From Dichomitus squalens LYAD-421 SS1 (taxonomy: Eukaryota > Basidiomycota > Agaricomycetes > Polyporales > Polyporaceae): 64,000 bases of DNA. The notes below the pieces were generated by a model. It was not told where the DNA came from, searched no databases, and saw only the letters and a program-made list of their open reading frames with translations. The translations under genes and the position numbers were made by a program. Positions 1 through 11,164 of this stretch are shown in pieces (within the stretch, counting starts at the first letter, position 1; every line of letters starts with the position of its first letter). The DNA lies in contig NW_006766962.1 in assembly GCF_000275845.1 (NCBI RefSeq), positions 42,171 to 106,170 of the forward strand, in the 5' to 3' direction.

Positions 1-261
1 CGGGACACTTGGGGAGTGATGCTTGGGCTCACCTCGAAGGCACTCATTGCGTCCATAAGAGTAAAACCATCCATGAGGAGGACCTCTTCTGGTTCCATAT
101 CTACGCGGACGGTTGAGCAACTCGGGAGCACCAAAACGGTCACGATTTGACGTACCTTGAGCCCCGGCTACAAACAGGTCCGTTACCTCGGCGAAGTCAT
201 CTCCTCCTGGAATGTCGAGATAGTCCTCGAAGCCCGAATGCATCGGCATATTGTCGCCCAT
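1..261 (-). CDS. MAK10: NatC N-acetyltransferase auxiliary subunit, Mak10/NAA35 type (5' end only)
   Basis: This is the N-terminal part of a minus-strand gene that runs off the left edge. Exon 1 is 261-156 and exon 2 is 100-33, joined through a GT-AG intron at 155-101. A second donor (GTGAGC) starts at 32 and its intron reaches the window edge. The 58 visible codons contain the segment DVTDLFVAGAQ, then LMDGFTLMDAMSAFE. These match the conserved start of the Mak10 family, in which a short acidic stretch leads to a '..LFEAMSAIEMMDPKMD..'-like motif. Mak10 is the ribosome-associated auxiliary subunit of NatC, which acetylates nascent N termini. The start ATG at 261 is the first in frame. The identification rests on about 50 residues, so it is good but not certain. 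Confidence 0.75.
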   Translation of the reverse strand, partial: MGDNMPMHSGFEDYLDIPGGDDFAEVTDLFVAGAQGTSNRDRFGAPELLNRPRRYGTRRGPPHGWFYSYGRNECLRGEPKHHSPSVP

Positions 262-408
262 AACACCAGTAGGACCAGAAGGAGAGAAAGGAGCAGCACA
301 GCGGGGTCGGAGATGGCAGACGACAAGCGAGATCTGACCAGGGCGTTGCGACGATGACGTTCTCAAGCAACAGACGCGACGCGCTCGACACGGTCTCCGG
401 CGCTGTCC

Positions 409-1835
<1,427 letters not shown>

Positions 1836-1959
1836 ACTAACTAGTCTACAATAGCCACCTTATAATTCTAATACACAACAGTCCTACTCGCACACAGCCT
1901 CGGCCAGAGTATGAGTGCCTCGCACCACGGTGATCGTACACGCCAGGCCCCTCCTTGAT

Positions 1960-2761
1960 TCAACACGTCGCCTCCATCCCCCGCGGGTCGTTCATCGCCC
2001 CCGTCAAGCTCCCCATCTCCCCCAACGTCCCCGCGAACAGCTCGTTAAACGCCTGCTCCATCCCCACCTTCTCCAGCACCACCTCGAACCCCGCCCCGCT
2101 GGTGTCCAGTCGCTCCAGCCACTCCTCCAGCGCGTCCGTGCCCCCGATCAACAGACTCCTCAGCCTCGTCCGCTCCGTCTGACTCGGGGTGCTTGCACGC
2201 ACCCCTTCGGGAAGGCGCCCGTCGACAGCTGTGGAAGACGTTGGATCCCACGCCTGCGAGCGGAGGACGGCGAGCCAGCCTGCATCGAGGTCGGCAAGCC
2301 AGGCGAGGAGGAGCGGGAGCACGTCGAGCGTGGGGACATACCCCGGGACGGCGGTGAGGACGTCGCCGGTGAGGCGGAGGAGGAGCGTCGTCCGGAGGGG
2401 CGCGGAGGGGTCGACGGGGGGAATCTGGAGGATGAGCGAGAGGAGGTGGTGCGTCGCTTCGAGGTAGGCGGGGAGCGTGGGGAGGGACGAGGATGGGTCT
2501 GCCCTATCGAACGATATGCAGGATGCGGGTCAGCCTTGTGAGAGGTGTTTTGAAATTACGAGATGCGAACCGTTTCTTGAAGTTCCGGGTGATGTCTAAA
2601 AAGCGTTCTTCGAGATAGTCCACTAGCTTCCGCTCTTGTCCTGGAGAAAGTGCGTTAACTGTTTTTGGTTGCGTTGGGGAGCTAGTTGCCCTCTCTGATT
2701 GAGTGTCTTCTTCTACTAGTGTGCCATCTTCTGATATGACATCCATGTTATCTATGGCCAT
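1960..2761 (-). CDS. Conserved hypothetical protein, 244 residues
   Basis: Two exons (2761-2571 and 2503-1960) give 244 residues. A simple reading of exon 1 hits a stop near 2504. A clean intron at 2570-2504 (donor GTTCGC, branch GCTGAC, acceptor TAG) restores the frame, reading RNFKKR then ADPSSSLPTL. The N-terminal 40 residues are acidic and Ser/Thr-rich. The rest looks alpha-helical and Leu-rich, with blocks such as KLVDYLEERFLDITRNFKKR and LLLAWLADLDAGWLAVLRS. It looks like a conserved fungal protein, but I cannot name the family and see no catalytic motif, signal peptide or membrane segment. It ends tail-to-tail with the TrpRS gene, about 125 bp away. Confidence 0.75.
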
Positions 2762-3290
2762 TAAAGGACTATGGGGGCAATGTCCGCTGAATAGGGTGCA
2801 AGCTTAGCTGAAATATACCAATCTATAAACGGTGCAGAGTTGCTCACGGTGCGAGGGAAGGCCAATTCTTGGCAAGCCGAGCCTTTAGACTTAGTCTCAG
2901 CTTCGCCAAAAATGTTAGGGCCAGAGTACAGCAAAGTGCCTGCAGTCTTAGCTTATCAGACATGGTCATACACCACGCGGGCTAACATACGTGATTATTA
3001 GGTATCAGATAACCACCGAGGATGATGTGGTCAACCTTTGCATGGTCAAACAAGCGCTTGTCGAGGGTGGTTGAGATAGGATGACGTCATCATATTCCAG
3101 GCAGTCATTCCGTGCCACCCAACGTAGGTTTGCAGAAGCGCACATACAGAATCCCAAGATGAGGTAGAATGATCCGTCTGTTGATACAGGATGATATAGA
3201 GTGGGGGTCCAAGTCATGTTGTCCATCGTCAGGACGATATTAGTGAGATACTTCCGCAACACCCGCTCGTTGCCAGCGGCGACTCCGGCT
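2762..3290. other. Intergenic, no gene seen
   Basis: Short random ORFs only. No repeat or RNA gene is recognised. The left part should hold the promoter of the minus-strand hypothetical gene that starts at 2761. The right part should hold the 3' end of the secreted-protein gene. Confidence 0.5.
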
Positions 3291-3914
3291 TCATCCCTTC
3301 GTTTCCTTGCCCTTATGACCCTTCCCTTTGCCCTTCCCCTTGTGCTTGTGTTCTTCGCCGGGCTGCTGCTCCATGTCAACATACCCAACCGGCGTCGCAG
3401 TCGGGTTTGCAGCTGCGAGGTTTAGAGGAAGCACCGCAGCATCGGTACTAGAGGGTGAAGAGCCGTAGTCATTGCTCGTCTGCGTGACGTGGATCGTGAC
3501 GGTCGGTGGGGGAGGCGGCGCAGGCTCGTAAGCGTATGGCCCAACGTGCGAGACGTAGTTGTTGTCGTCCATATCGGGTTCGGCTTGTGCGATCAGGACG
3601 GGGACTGGGGCGCGTCGTTCGTGCAGCCAGATGTCGCCAGAGCGGTCAGCGATGTACTTTGCGAAGGGCTGCTTGACCTTGGAACGTCGCGAGGGTTGTT
3701 GGGCACGCGAGCTGCCGGTATTGGAATGCACGATATGGGTATGCGCGACCTCGCGGTGTTCGTGGAGAAGGTAATGTCGACCTAGGAGGGTTTTTGGCTC
3801 GACTTGTGGGGCAGGATGGCGTATTTGGTGGGAGGGTGCAGCAGGGGCCGGTCGCCCGTAAGCCAGCGGGGCGAAGAGCACCGAGAGCGCGATTATTAAG
3901 TAGGATAATAACAT
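3291..3914 (-). CDS. Small secreted or membrane-tethered low-complexity protein
   Basis: This is a single-exon gene of 207 residues. The ATG at 3914 directly begins a hydrophobic segment (LLSYLIIALSVLFAPLAYG) that looks like a signal peptide, with a plausible cleavage site near GRPAPA. The mature part has no recognisable domain. It contains a Pro-run (PAPPPPPTVTIHVTQT), a Ser/Thr-rich stretch and a strongly basic Lys/Gly/His tail (KGKGKGKGHKGKE). Reading upstream of 3914 stays open but gives only a TTG, so the ATG that starts the signal peptide is chosen. A secreted or wall-associated role is inference. An additional small intron cannot be excluded. Confidence 0.55.
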   Translation of the reverse strand: MLLSYLIIALSVLFAPLAYGRPAPAAPSHQIRHPAPQVEPKTLLGRHYLLHEHREVAHTHIVHSNTGSSRAQQPSRRSKVKQPFAKYIADRSGDIWLHERRAPVPVLIAQAEPDMDDNNYVSHVGPYAYEPAPPPPPTVTIHVTQTSNDYGSSPSSTDAAVLPLNLAAANPTATPVGYVDMEQQPGEEHKHKGKGKGKGHKGKETKG

Positions 3915-4152
3915 AACTTTGGGCGTGAAGAGCAGCAAAGTCTAGAGATGCGAGATGGGGGTGGACACGCGTACGGACCAGCCGAGTCGAGCACCGAGCG
4001 GAACGAGGGGGCCGAGGTGGAAAGTTGAACGGCGCGATGGTTCAAAACAACGCGCGTCTCCCTCCGGTCGAGCGCACTTGGACTCGGCTTGACAGGCGGA
4101 CAAAGAGGAGCAAACACCTTGTCCCGTCACAGTGAAGCACGAGGGGCATACA

Positions 4153-6647
4153 TCACCGTACGATGTGCGAAATGAATTCATCTACAAATATTGGCTCGTT
4201 AACCGGGAACCAGTGCTGCAACAATGTCCAGAACGTACCGTTCTTGTCGCTCAGAACCTTCTCATGCGATGTCTTTTCTGAGTTGGACGAATCCGACTCC
4301 GCTAACGTCACCTCCTGCTTCGTCAACGGCCGCCTGTCCAACACCGTCTTGCGCGCCTGAGCGGCGGGGTCTTTCGTCTTCAACCGCATCTGGTGCAGCA
4401 CCTCCAAGCACCAGTCCATTGCGAGTTCGTTGAGGTGCCGGAGCTTGAACGCCTTCTCTTGATCGGGGAACGCGACCGGGTGCCGGTAGCTGAACCACAG
4501 GTAGAGCGCGATGACCTTGTGCAGGGTCTCCAAATGCGCGAGCACGGGTACGACGTCCTTCTGTGTGAAGGCGGGCACCCGGCCCTCCATGAGAACAAGT
4601 GCGCTGTTGAGCTTCTTGAGTAGCCTTCCGCGGCGTAGCATCTCGTCAATGGGTACGCGGAAGGAGTCTCGATAAATCTCCATCATCGTACGAGCTCCTG
4701 TGACTGCAAAGTCGTCACGCCAGGGGGTGGGCGAGTTCGTTGCGAGGAGCCGCATAGGGAGGGTGAGGCAGTCGGCGAAGTCATCGATGAAGAGGAAGCC
4801 CTGCTCGAGTTCGTGAATCGACTGAAACTCGAACAGGGGTGACATCCTCGACACGTAATGGTACACCTCCGCGACGGTTATGTTAGAAGACTCCCATGGG
4901 AGGGCCTCGACAATCTTTCTGTAGGATTCCATGGTCATATTCAACCGAGCCGTGTGGAGAGGCTCGAAGGACGTTGCGAGGGCTTCCCGTACGAGGTCAA
5001 GGTCACCCGGATGTAAGGTCGTCACGATGCCCGCAGTATCGTCCCCGTGCATCCCGAACCGGCCCGCGCGCCCAGCAATCTGTTTGATCTGCGACGCTGA
5101 GAGGGGACGCTGACCCCTGGTGCCGTCAAACTTGGAGACTGTCTCAAAAACGACTCGTCTGATTTTGCTGCATGAGATATATGTTAGCACAACATACATG
5201 CCAGTGACCATGAGAGGACTAACAGGTTGAGACCCATGCCCACGGCATCGCTGCCTACAAGGACGTCGTAGCCACTATTGGGATCGTTGAAAAGAGCCGC
5301 TTGCTCGCTACGGATCTCAGGAGGAAGACGACCGTATGCGAGCGCACAGCGCATCTTCGTCGCCTCTTCGATATTCTTCTGCAGCTCGAACAAGCCCATC
5401 CTAGAGAACGTGACAACACAGTCGCCCTTCTTGATACGGGATATGTCCCCATTCAGACTCTTGTCAGCTACGACGAGGGGGGTAAGCCGGTTGTAGCGAT
5501 TGACCTCTAAGGTGTCCCCCGTCTGCTTCACCAGCGCCTCAATGAGCGGAACAGCGGACTCCTCGCCGCAAAGGTGGATCTCCCTCGCATTCAGCCCGAG
5601 GACCGCCGCAGTCCATGCGCCCCCGCGTTGCCTGTCCGAGATCAGCTGAATCTCGTCCACCACCGCGACATCAAAATATGTCGCATGCGGCGTCATCTCG
5701 ACGGTGCAACTGAGGAGCGGGGCCGTGTCCGAGACGATCTTGTGTTCTTCTCCAGTAACCATGTTGCACTGCCGCGCATACCGAGGATTGCCCGTCTTCA
5801 CGATGACCGCCTTGCCTTTCTCCGCGCCGTCGCCCAAGTCGATGTTGCTCTGCGAGTCCGGTTCTGCCTGCGGGTCGGGCTCCATCCCTAGCGGGACGAT
5901 CTGCCCCTTGTTCAGGCGATCAAAAATCTCGAAGGCAAGCAATCGTAGAGGACCCGCATACACCCCGCGCTTGGCAGCTGCAAGCGCGCGCAAAGCGTTA
6001 TGGGTCTTCCCACTGTTCGTCGGACCGACGTGCATGATAAACTTGCGTGGTGGAGCTCCACGGGTGTGCGTGTACTCCCAGCCCGCATTCGAGAGGTCTG
6101 CGGCGCGGAAGAGACTTTGCATGCGCGCTAGAGCCTTGGGAGACACTACCGTCTCGAGTGCTTCCTGGCCCTCAGGAAGACTGGTCCATTCGAAGAGCAT
6201 CCGCGTGAAGTATCGGTCCATGGCGTGCTGGGAGTTAGATGTCATGTCACGTGCAATGCGGGATAGTTGGTCGCCGCTGTAGGAGAGGTGGCGGAAGACG
6301 TCACCCTTGTTCATGGCCTTGGTATACGTTCTGAGGAGAGACCGGAGGTCATCCTTGGGGACACCGAACCGCGCCAGCCGGTCAGCGATCCTCTGGTTGT
6401 ACTGGGAAAGCCATGTGTGGACATTTCGAGAGAAGTAGACCGGGACATCATCCGCAAGTAGTCGGACCTGGTTGTCTTCTTCTTCCAACGCCTTTGCTTT
6501 TGACCGGGCGCGAGATGGACGTCCAACCGGCTTGCGAGTTCGTGCTTGGAATTTAGCGGTGCGGACAAGCAATTGCTGGGCGTTTACTGAGGGCGTACGA
6601 AGCTCACGGCAGCATGTTGCTCGTAAAAGCGAGGGTATCCGGAGCAT
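4153..6647 (-). CDS. SUV3: Mitochondrial ATP-dependent RNA helicase Suv3
   Basis: Suv3 is the helicase of the mitochondrial RNA degradosome. Two exons (6647-5224 and 5167-4153) give 812 residues. The intron at 5223-5168 has donor GTTAGT, branch GCTAAC and acceptor CAG. The Arg/Lys-rich N terminus fits a mitochondrial presequence. Walker A is GPTNSGKTH at about residue 208, the DEAD-type box is VVDEIQ, and the later motifs are DAVGMGLNL (split by the intron) and QIAGRAGRFG. The C-terminal third holds the Suv3 family domain, with a basic, Ser-rich tail. Length and motif order are normal for the family. The gene is divergent from the mS33 gene, so the two share a promoter region. Confidence 0.96.
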
Positions 6648-7023
6648 AGACAATGCAGTCACTGTACAGTAAATATGTCAGGACCCCAGAGAAAAATGGT
6701 CCTCCCAGGTGGTGACAGGTGAATCTTTGTGCACATACCTGGGAACTTGACCACAGCCCTTCGATCACCCTAAGATCAGGTCCCCTTTCACAGGTACTAG
6801 CACAGACGCAAAGGAATGAGTCAGGCGCAGACCTAGACGAGCAAGCAAAGCCTAGAGGGTGGAGCCCAGAAAAGTAGAATCAGGCGTAGTAGTAGCGTAT
6901 TCTGTTGGCGCTTAGACGAAATCCGACGTTGCTTGTCTTTGTTAGGATCGAAAGCTGCCGCCTTCCAAATGCAGAAAGCTACTCACCTTCCTTCCACCTC
7001 CTCCACCACGGCCCACTACCCCA
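6648..7023. promoter_or_regulatory. Shared promoter region between SUV3 and mS33
   Basis: This 376-bp gap separates two head-to-head genes for mitochondrial RNA turnover and mitochondrial translation. No clear TATA box is seen. Co-regulation is inferred from position only. Confidence 0.5.
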
Positions 7024-7402
7024 ATGGCCGCCATCGCACCCGCACGACTCGCCGCGCTGACGCGCATGCGGTGCGAAATCTTCCAAACAGCCTATAACCC
7101 CACCTCCGTCCGCACTGGCGCCAAATACCTCCGTGCACGCCTGCGTGGCCCGTCCATGATCCAGTACTACCCCGACGAGCTCTCCGTCGCCCGGTTCAAC
7201 CGCATGGGCGGGGACTTCAAGATTCAGGACTGGGACGAGTATCAGCGCCTGTCGGACGTGGAGGAGAAGAAGAGGAGAGGAAAGGGCGCACCGAAGAAGG
7301 CCAAGTCACCAGGTGCGTGCTGTCGTGTTCTTCGTGTTGGCGCGACGCTCAAGCTCCGGAACATCTACAGCGGAGAGTCGGAGACAGTCCCGCAAGCGGT
7401 GA
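7024..7402 (+). CDS. RSM27: Mitochondrial small-subunit ribosomal protein mS33 (Rsm27)
   Basis: This is a component of the mitochondrial ribosomal small subunit. Exon 1 (7024-7312) encodes the family core: IFQTAYNPTSVRTGAKYLRA followed by RLRGPSMIQYYPDEL. The open frame continues far past the usual end of this family. I propose an intron at 7313-7370 (donor GTGCGT, acceptor ACAG) and a final 32-nt exon ending at 7402. This gives 106 residues with a basic tail (ESRRQSRKR), close to the usual length of about 100-110. The exact last exon is less sure than the rest. Confidence 0.9.
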
Positions 7403-7652
7403 TCTATACAAAGCATACTAGCCTCGTTCGTTCTTATGTGTATATCATCGTAATGCTTGCATGCTGTCTACCCTCACCTTCTTTTGAGTTGCTGTCTTTC
7501 ACCCGCGACACTGCTTGTGCGCAAGACTCTGTGTGGGCGTGTCCCATCGTCTCTCCCCTCGTCCAGCTGAAGTGTCTCATGTTAACGGTTGGCCTCCGAC
7601 ATGCAAAAGCAATCATTATACATTGGTCAGTAAACACCGCGTACGAATATGT

Positions 7653-9489
7653 CTAATGTTCGCATAAATTGAACGGCACTTCAAACACTTCCTCGTTGTG
7701 CGTCACCACAAAGTTCTTCCGCTCCTCCATCAACTCCTCTCTGTCATTTTCTGCCTGCTTCCTCGTACTTGTACTCGCAAGGGCGTAATCGGCAACCATG
7801 TCGAACAGCTCCCTCGGCAGCCTCTGCAACGGGGGTGCCCGTTCCATCTCATCTAGAATCCACTCGCGCTGCTGAGGTGGCACCCGCGAGGTCGATGCGA
7901 TCGTGACGAAAGGCTGGACCAGAAAGAAACATAGGATCTTCCTATGTCCCGGCTTCGTCTTGTCCGCGAGCTCGAACGGCTGCACGCGGTGCTGGTAGAT
8001 GTTCGGGAACACCACGCACTTTCCCTCCGCTGCCACAATCGACCCGAGGTTTTGATTGAGTGGCTCTTCACTTCCCATTCCATACGTAGTCTTCCACGCC
8101 CTTCTATCCCCGTTCACGTATAGCATATTGATGCTCTCTGAGTCCGTACCGACCTGCGCGCGGAACGCGAGCCGGGACTCGGTGATGTTGTCGCATGCGT
8201 AGTAATATAGGCCCGTCGCGACAATCTTCTCGTTCGCCATGCCCTCGACGTGCCACGACCCGCCGCGGTAGTGCGGCTTCTCCGGCGTAAGCATGATGTT
8301 CGCAAGCTTGACTATCACCTGGAGGACGCGCCCCTTCAGGTTGAGCTCGATACGGCCTTCGGCGGAGGGCGGCGCGAACGGGGTTGGGTCGGGGATGAGC
8401 GGCTTGCGCTTCTCCGACTCTGAATCGTATCTCACCTCTAGGGGTAGATGCGAATACCAGAGATACGGGTTTACGTTGATCGCTAGTGGTGGAGTCGGGC
8501 TGAGGACGTCAGAGAGGGACTTCTCGAACAGAGGCACGAAGCGTTGCAGCACGGACGTGATAGTGTCGCACAGAGCTCTGTGCTTGATGGGATGCAGGTT
8601 GTTTATGTATCCGAGACGTCTCACGTCGCCGGACTCGGAGACTTGAAAGTCTGTGGGTAGCCATTGGAAGTCTAGAGAGATGTAGTAGTCCCCTATGTCG
8701 TGGTCGATGTCCGGACGCTCCTCGCGACACATTGCCATGTTGTACACCGTGAGAGGGTCGCCAAACCGAGCGATTTCCTCAGCAGGGCGGACGACCTGGG
8801 TCCGGTCGATACACAGGCAGTAGAGGGAAGGATGAACGAGGTCGAGGACTTGCCCGTCAGAGCCTGGATGCCAGTCTTTCTCCTCGTCAGGCACTGACTC
8901 GAGAACCCCCGCCTGTTGCGTCAGGGACATCTTCAGCTCTTCGGGCACAAGGACTGACGCCTCATAAACACATGGGATAGTCGTGACCTATGTGTAGGAC
9001 AGATAAAGGACGTCAGACGAAGACCTGCATGTTCTTCATGTCTTTTCAACTGACCTGACATCCGGTCGTCTCGTCTCTTTGTCCCGCAGCATGCTTAAGG
9101 AACGCGAAGGTCCACTCGAACTGTGCATCCGTCACCAGGTCGCAGAGCCATTGTTGAATTGCGCTATCTTCTTCATCCTCATCCTCGGAGTGGTCATCCG
9201 GGTCGTCCGAATCACCATCCTTTGGCCAACGCCGTTTGACCTGCTTTTGCGCACGAGCGACAGCGAGACGGTCAAACTCTTGCATCTCCTGACGCCATTT
9301 GTCCACGAGAGCTTCGTCGAGGACCTTCTCCCACCAGCGCGGCTTCTCGAGGACCATCGCGGCGAACGCACGCATCCGAAGCTCGTGAAGCGTTATCGGA
9401 TCACGAATATTCCACTCGAATGGCGTCGGGAAATTGTAGACATGATTCACAGTTTCTTCGTCGGAGTGCCCAGAGTCGCTGTCTGCCAT
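7653..9489 (-). CDS. DUF4246 family protein
   Basis: Two exons (9489-9055 and 8987-7653) give 589 residues. The intron at 9054-8988 has donor GTCAGT. The sequence matches the fungal DUF4246 family: an N-terminal block FNFP-like then a helical segment (PRWWEKVLDEALVDKWRQEM), the anchor DWHPGSDGQVLDLVHPSLYCL, then DFQWLPTDFQV, YINNLHP, NPYLWYSHL, WHVEGMANEKIVATGLYYYA and VFPNIYQHRVQPF. The histidine and acidic positions in the WHVEG and YQHRV region recall 2OG-Fe dioxygenase-like folds suggested for relatives, but that is inference. An acidic insert (DSDDPDDHSEDEDEED) lies in exon 1. The biochemical function is unknown. Confidence 0.9.
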
Positions 9490-9780
9490 TCCTGGGGGCG
9501 ATTTGCAGGCTGAAGAAATTTATGAGAGATGTGCTAACCCGGCTATGGATTATACTGCAGGATCACGCTAGCCGAAAGCTGATGCAATCATACTGTTGTC
9601 ACTGATGATCGAATCGGACAGATCCCGCGAAACGGCAGTGTCGTTCCTCCGTGTGGATCCGTCTCTGCGGTGAGCCTTCAAAATCCTACTTGTCTGGTAG
9701 AGTGCCCAGTTCTAGCCAGTTGTCTAGTATGGTCACACCGTGGTCAATGGCCTGAGTCATGTGTGTATGGCGCCGCAGTA

Positions 9781-10148
9781 GGGCCGCTCAATTCTTGAGG
9801 ACGCAGGACGCAGGACGCGTTCAGAGGCCATTGATGGAGGTGATGGGCTAAGCGAGACTAGCCGACAAGCTCGCCTTAGAAACCCCTCGAGCGACGATAA
9901 CACTCCTCCCCCCTCACAAAGTGCCTCAAGGGTAGTGTCAATCGACGCGGAAGTCTTTCGTCTTCAACATACTCGCGATTCATATTTCCATGTGAGGTTT
10001 GGGACACGACAGACCTCTTGGAAAACAACGGGCACGAGAAATGAGGTTGGTACCTTGCCGTATGCGGCAGGTTCGGCTAGCCCATCACATCCATCAAACG
10101 AGCTCTGAGTGCGTCCTGCGTCCTGCGTCCTCAAGAATTGAGCGGCCC
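9781..10148. mobile_element. MITE, 368 bp, with perfect 38-bp terminal inverted repeats and TA target duplication
   Basis: Positions 9781-9818 and 10111-10148 are perfect reverse complements over 38 bp, starting GGGCCGCTCAATTCTTGAGG and ending in a run of GGACGCA units. The element is flanked by TA at 9779-9780 and 10149-10150, the duplication made by Tc1/mariner-type transposases. Inverted similarity continues imperfectly for about 40 bp further inward (GATGGAGGTGATGGGCTA on the left, GATGGATGTGATGGGCTA reversed on the right). There is no ORF for a transposase, so it is non-autonomous. Confidence 0.92.
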
Positions 10149-10150
10149 TA

Positions 10151-11164
10151 GTGTATCGGCTCACCTACCTATGCATCGAAATTATGCTTTGCAGATTTTC
10201 CCGATAAATTCCGCTTATGGCAGGTACGTCCACTGGCAAGCGCGCCTCCGGAGGATCTAAACGTTATCGGTGCACTCTGATTTATATATAATCTTCTCAA
10301 TAGACTCTTTCTGCAGGCGATTCAGAATCAGTGGGGTAGTTCAATTTGTAAGCACTCCAGGTTCAGAATCAGTGGGGCCTTCACGCTTAGTGCTCCGCAA
10401 CGTCTCGCGTGTGCCACAATGGTCGTCCCTTGACGTTTACATTGGGTAGGCTCTTCTCAGCGCTGTCAAGCATGGTTCAAATTCCTTTCATGCGGTAAAC
10501 TGGTATGGGAGTTTGATTTTCTGAATTCTTGCCTACCATAGTGTACGACAAGGTACAACAAAGGTTTTGTTAGACGCCTATTGGGGCGGTAAAGGTCATG
10601 TCCCACAGCCCCACCAGCCCCACCAGCCCCACTGGTTCAGAGATCACCAAGATTTGGTCTGGTTCTGAACCGCTTGCAGAAAGAGTCTAATGTATGTAAG
10701 TATCACCAAGCAGTTCATAGGGCACTTTCTCCTCTCCACCGTAGTTCACGAGAGGCCATGGGCGCCTCTGGAATCTTTCTTGCTTCCAAAAGTTTGGTTT
10801 GCCCACACCACAAATATTTGCTGATACTCCTGGTGCACACCGCGGTGCAACCGTACTGCTAATCCAACCTTCCCAGGTGCCTGTAGAAACCCAAGAGTAT
10901 CTTGTATGTCCCTGCCAGGCGACGAATTGGCTTTTTCAGCAGATTAACCGGATATTGGAGCAATAATATTGGCAAGCCCGGACATATGTAGGAAGCGCTC
11001 GTTCAGCTTCCGACAAACACGCAAATGACTCCGTGGCAACCAGCTGCATTGATAGTGACAGGTATGGAGAAATACTATGGGTTTGTACCGTAAGGATTAA
11101 TCAAAGATCGATAGCAGGAGGTACTAGGATAGCAGTCTCGAAATAACCCCTTAATACAGCTCGT
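10151..11164. other. Intergenic, repeat-bearing, no gene seen
   Basis: No supported ORF. It holds the short direct and inverted repeats described at 10321-10671, possibly a decayed second element. The region is more AT-rich than the genes around it. Confidence 0.5.
10321..10671. repeat. Short direct and inverted repeats around a TTCAGAATCAGTGGGG motif
   Basis: TTCAGAATCAGTGGGG occurs exactly at 10321-10336 and 10362-10377. About 250 bp further right comes a C-rich tandem (CCCCACCAG units near 10603-10630) ending CCCCACTGGTTCAGAG, followed by the palindrome GGTTCTGAACC near 10660. The right part resembles the reverse complement of the left motif, so this may be a decayed inverted-repeat element. 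Confidence 0.45.

Noticed and set aside
2504..2571. Frameshift in the hypothetical gene at 1960-2761
   Set aside because: A normal 67-nt intron with donor, branch point and acceptor explains the frame change.
10470..10500. GGTTCAAATTCC resembling a tRNA B box
   Set aside because: No A box and no cloverleaf could be fitted around it.
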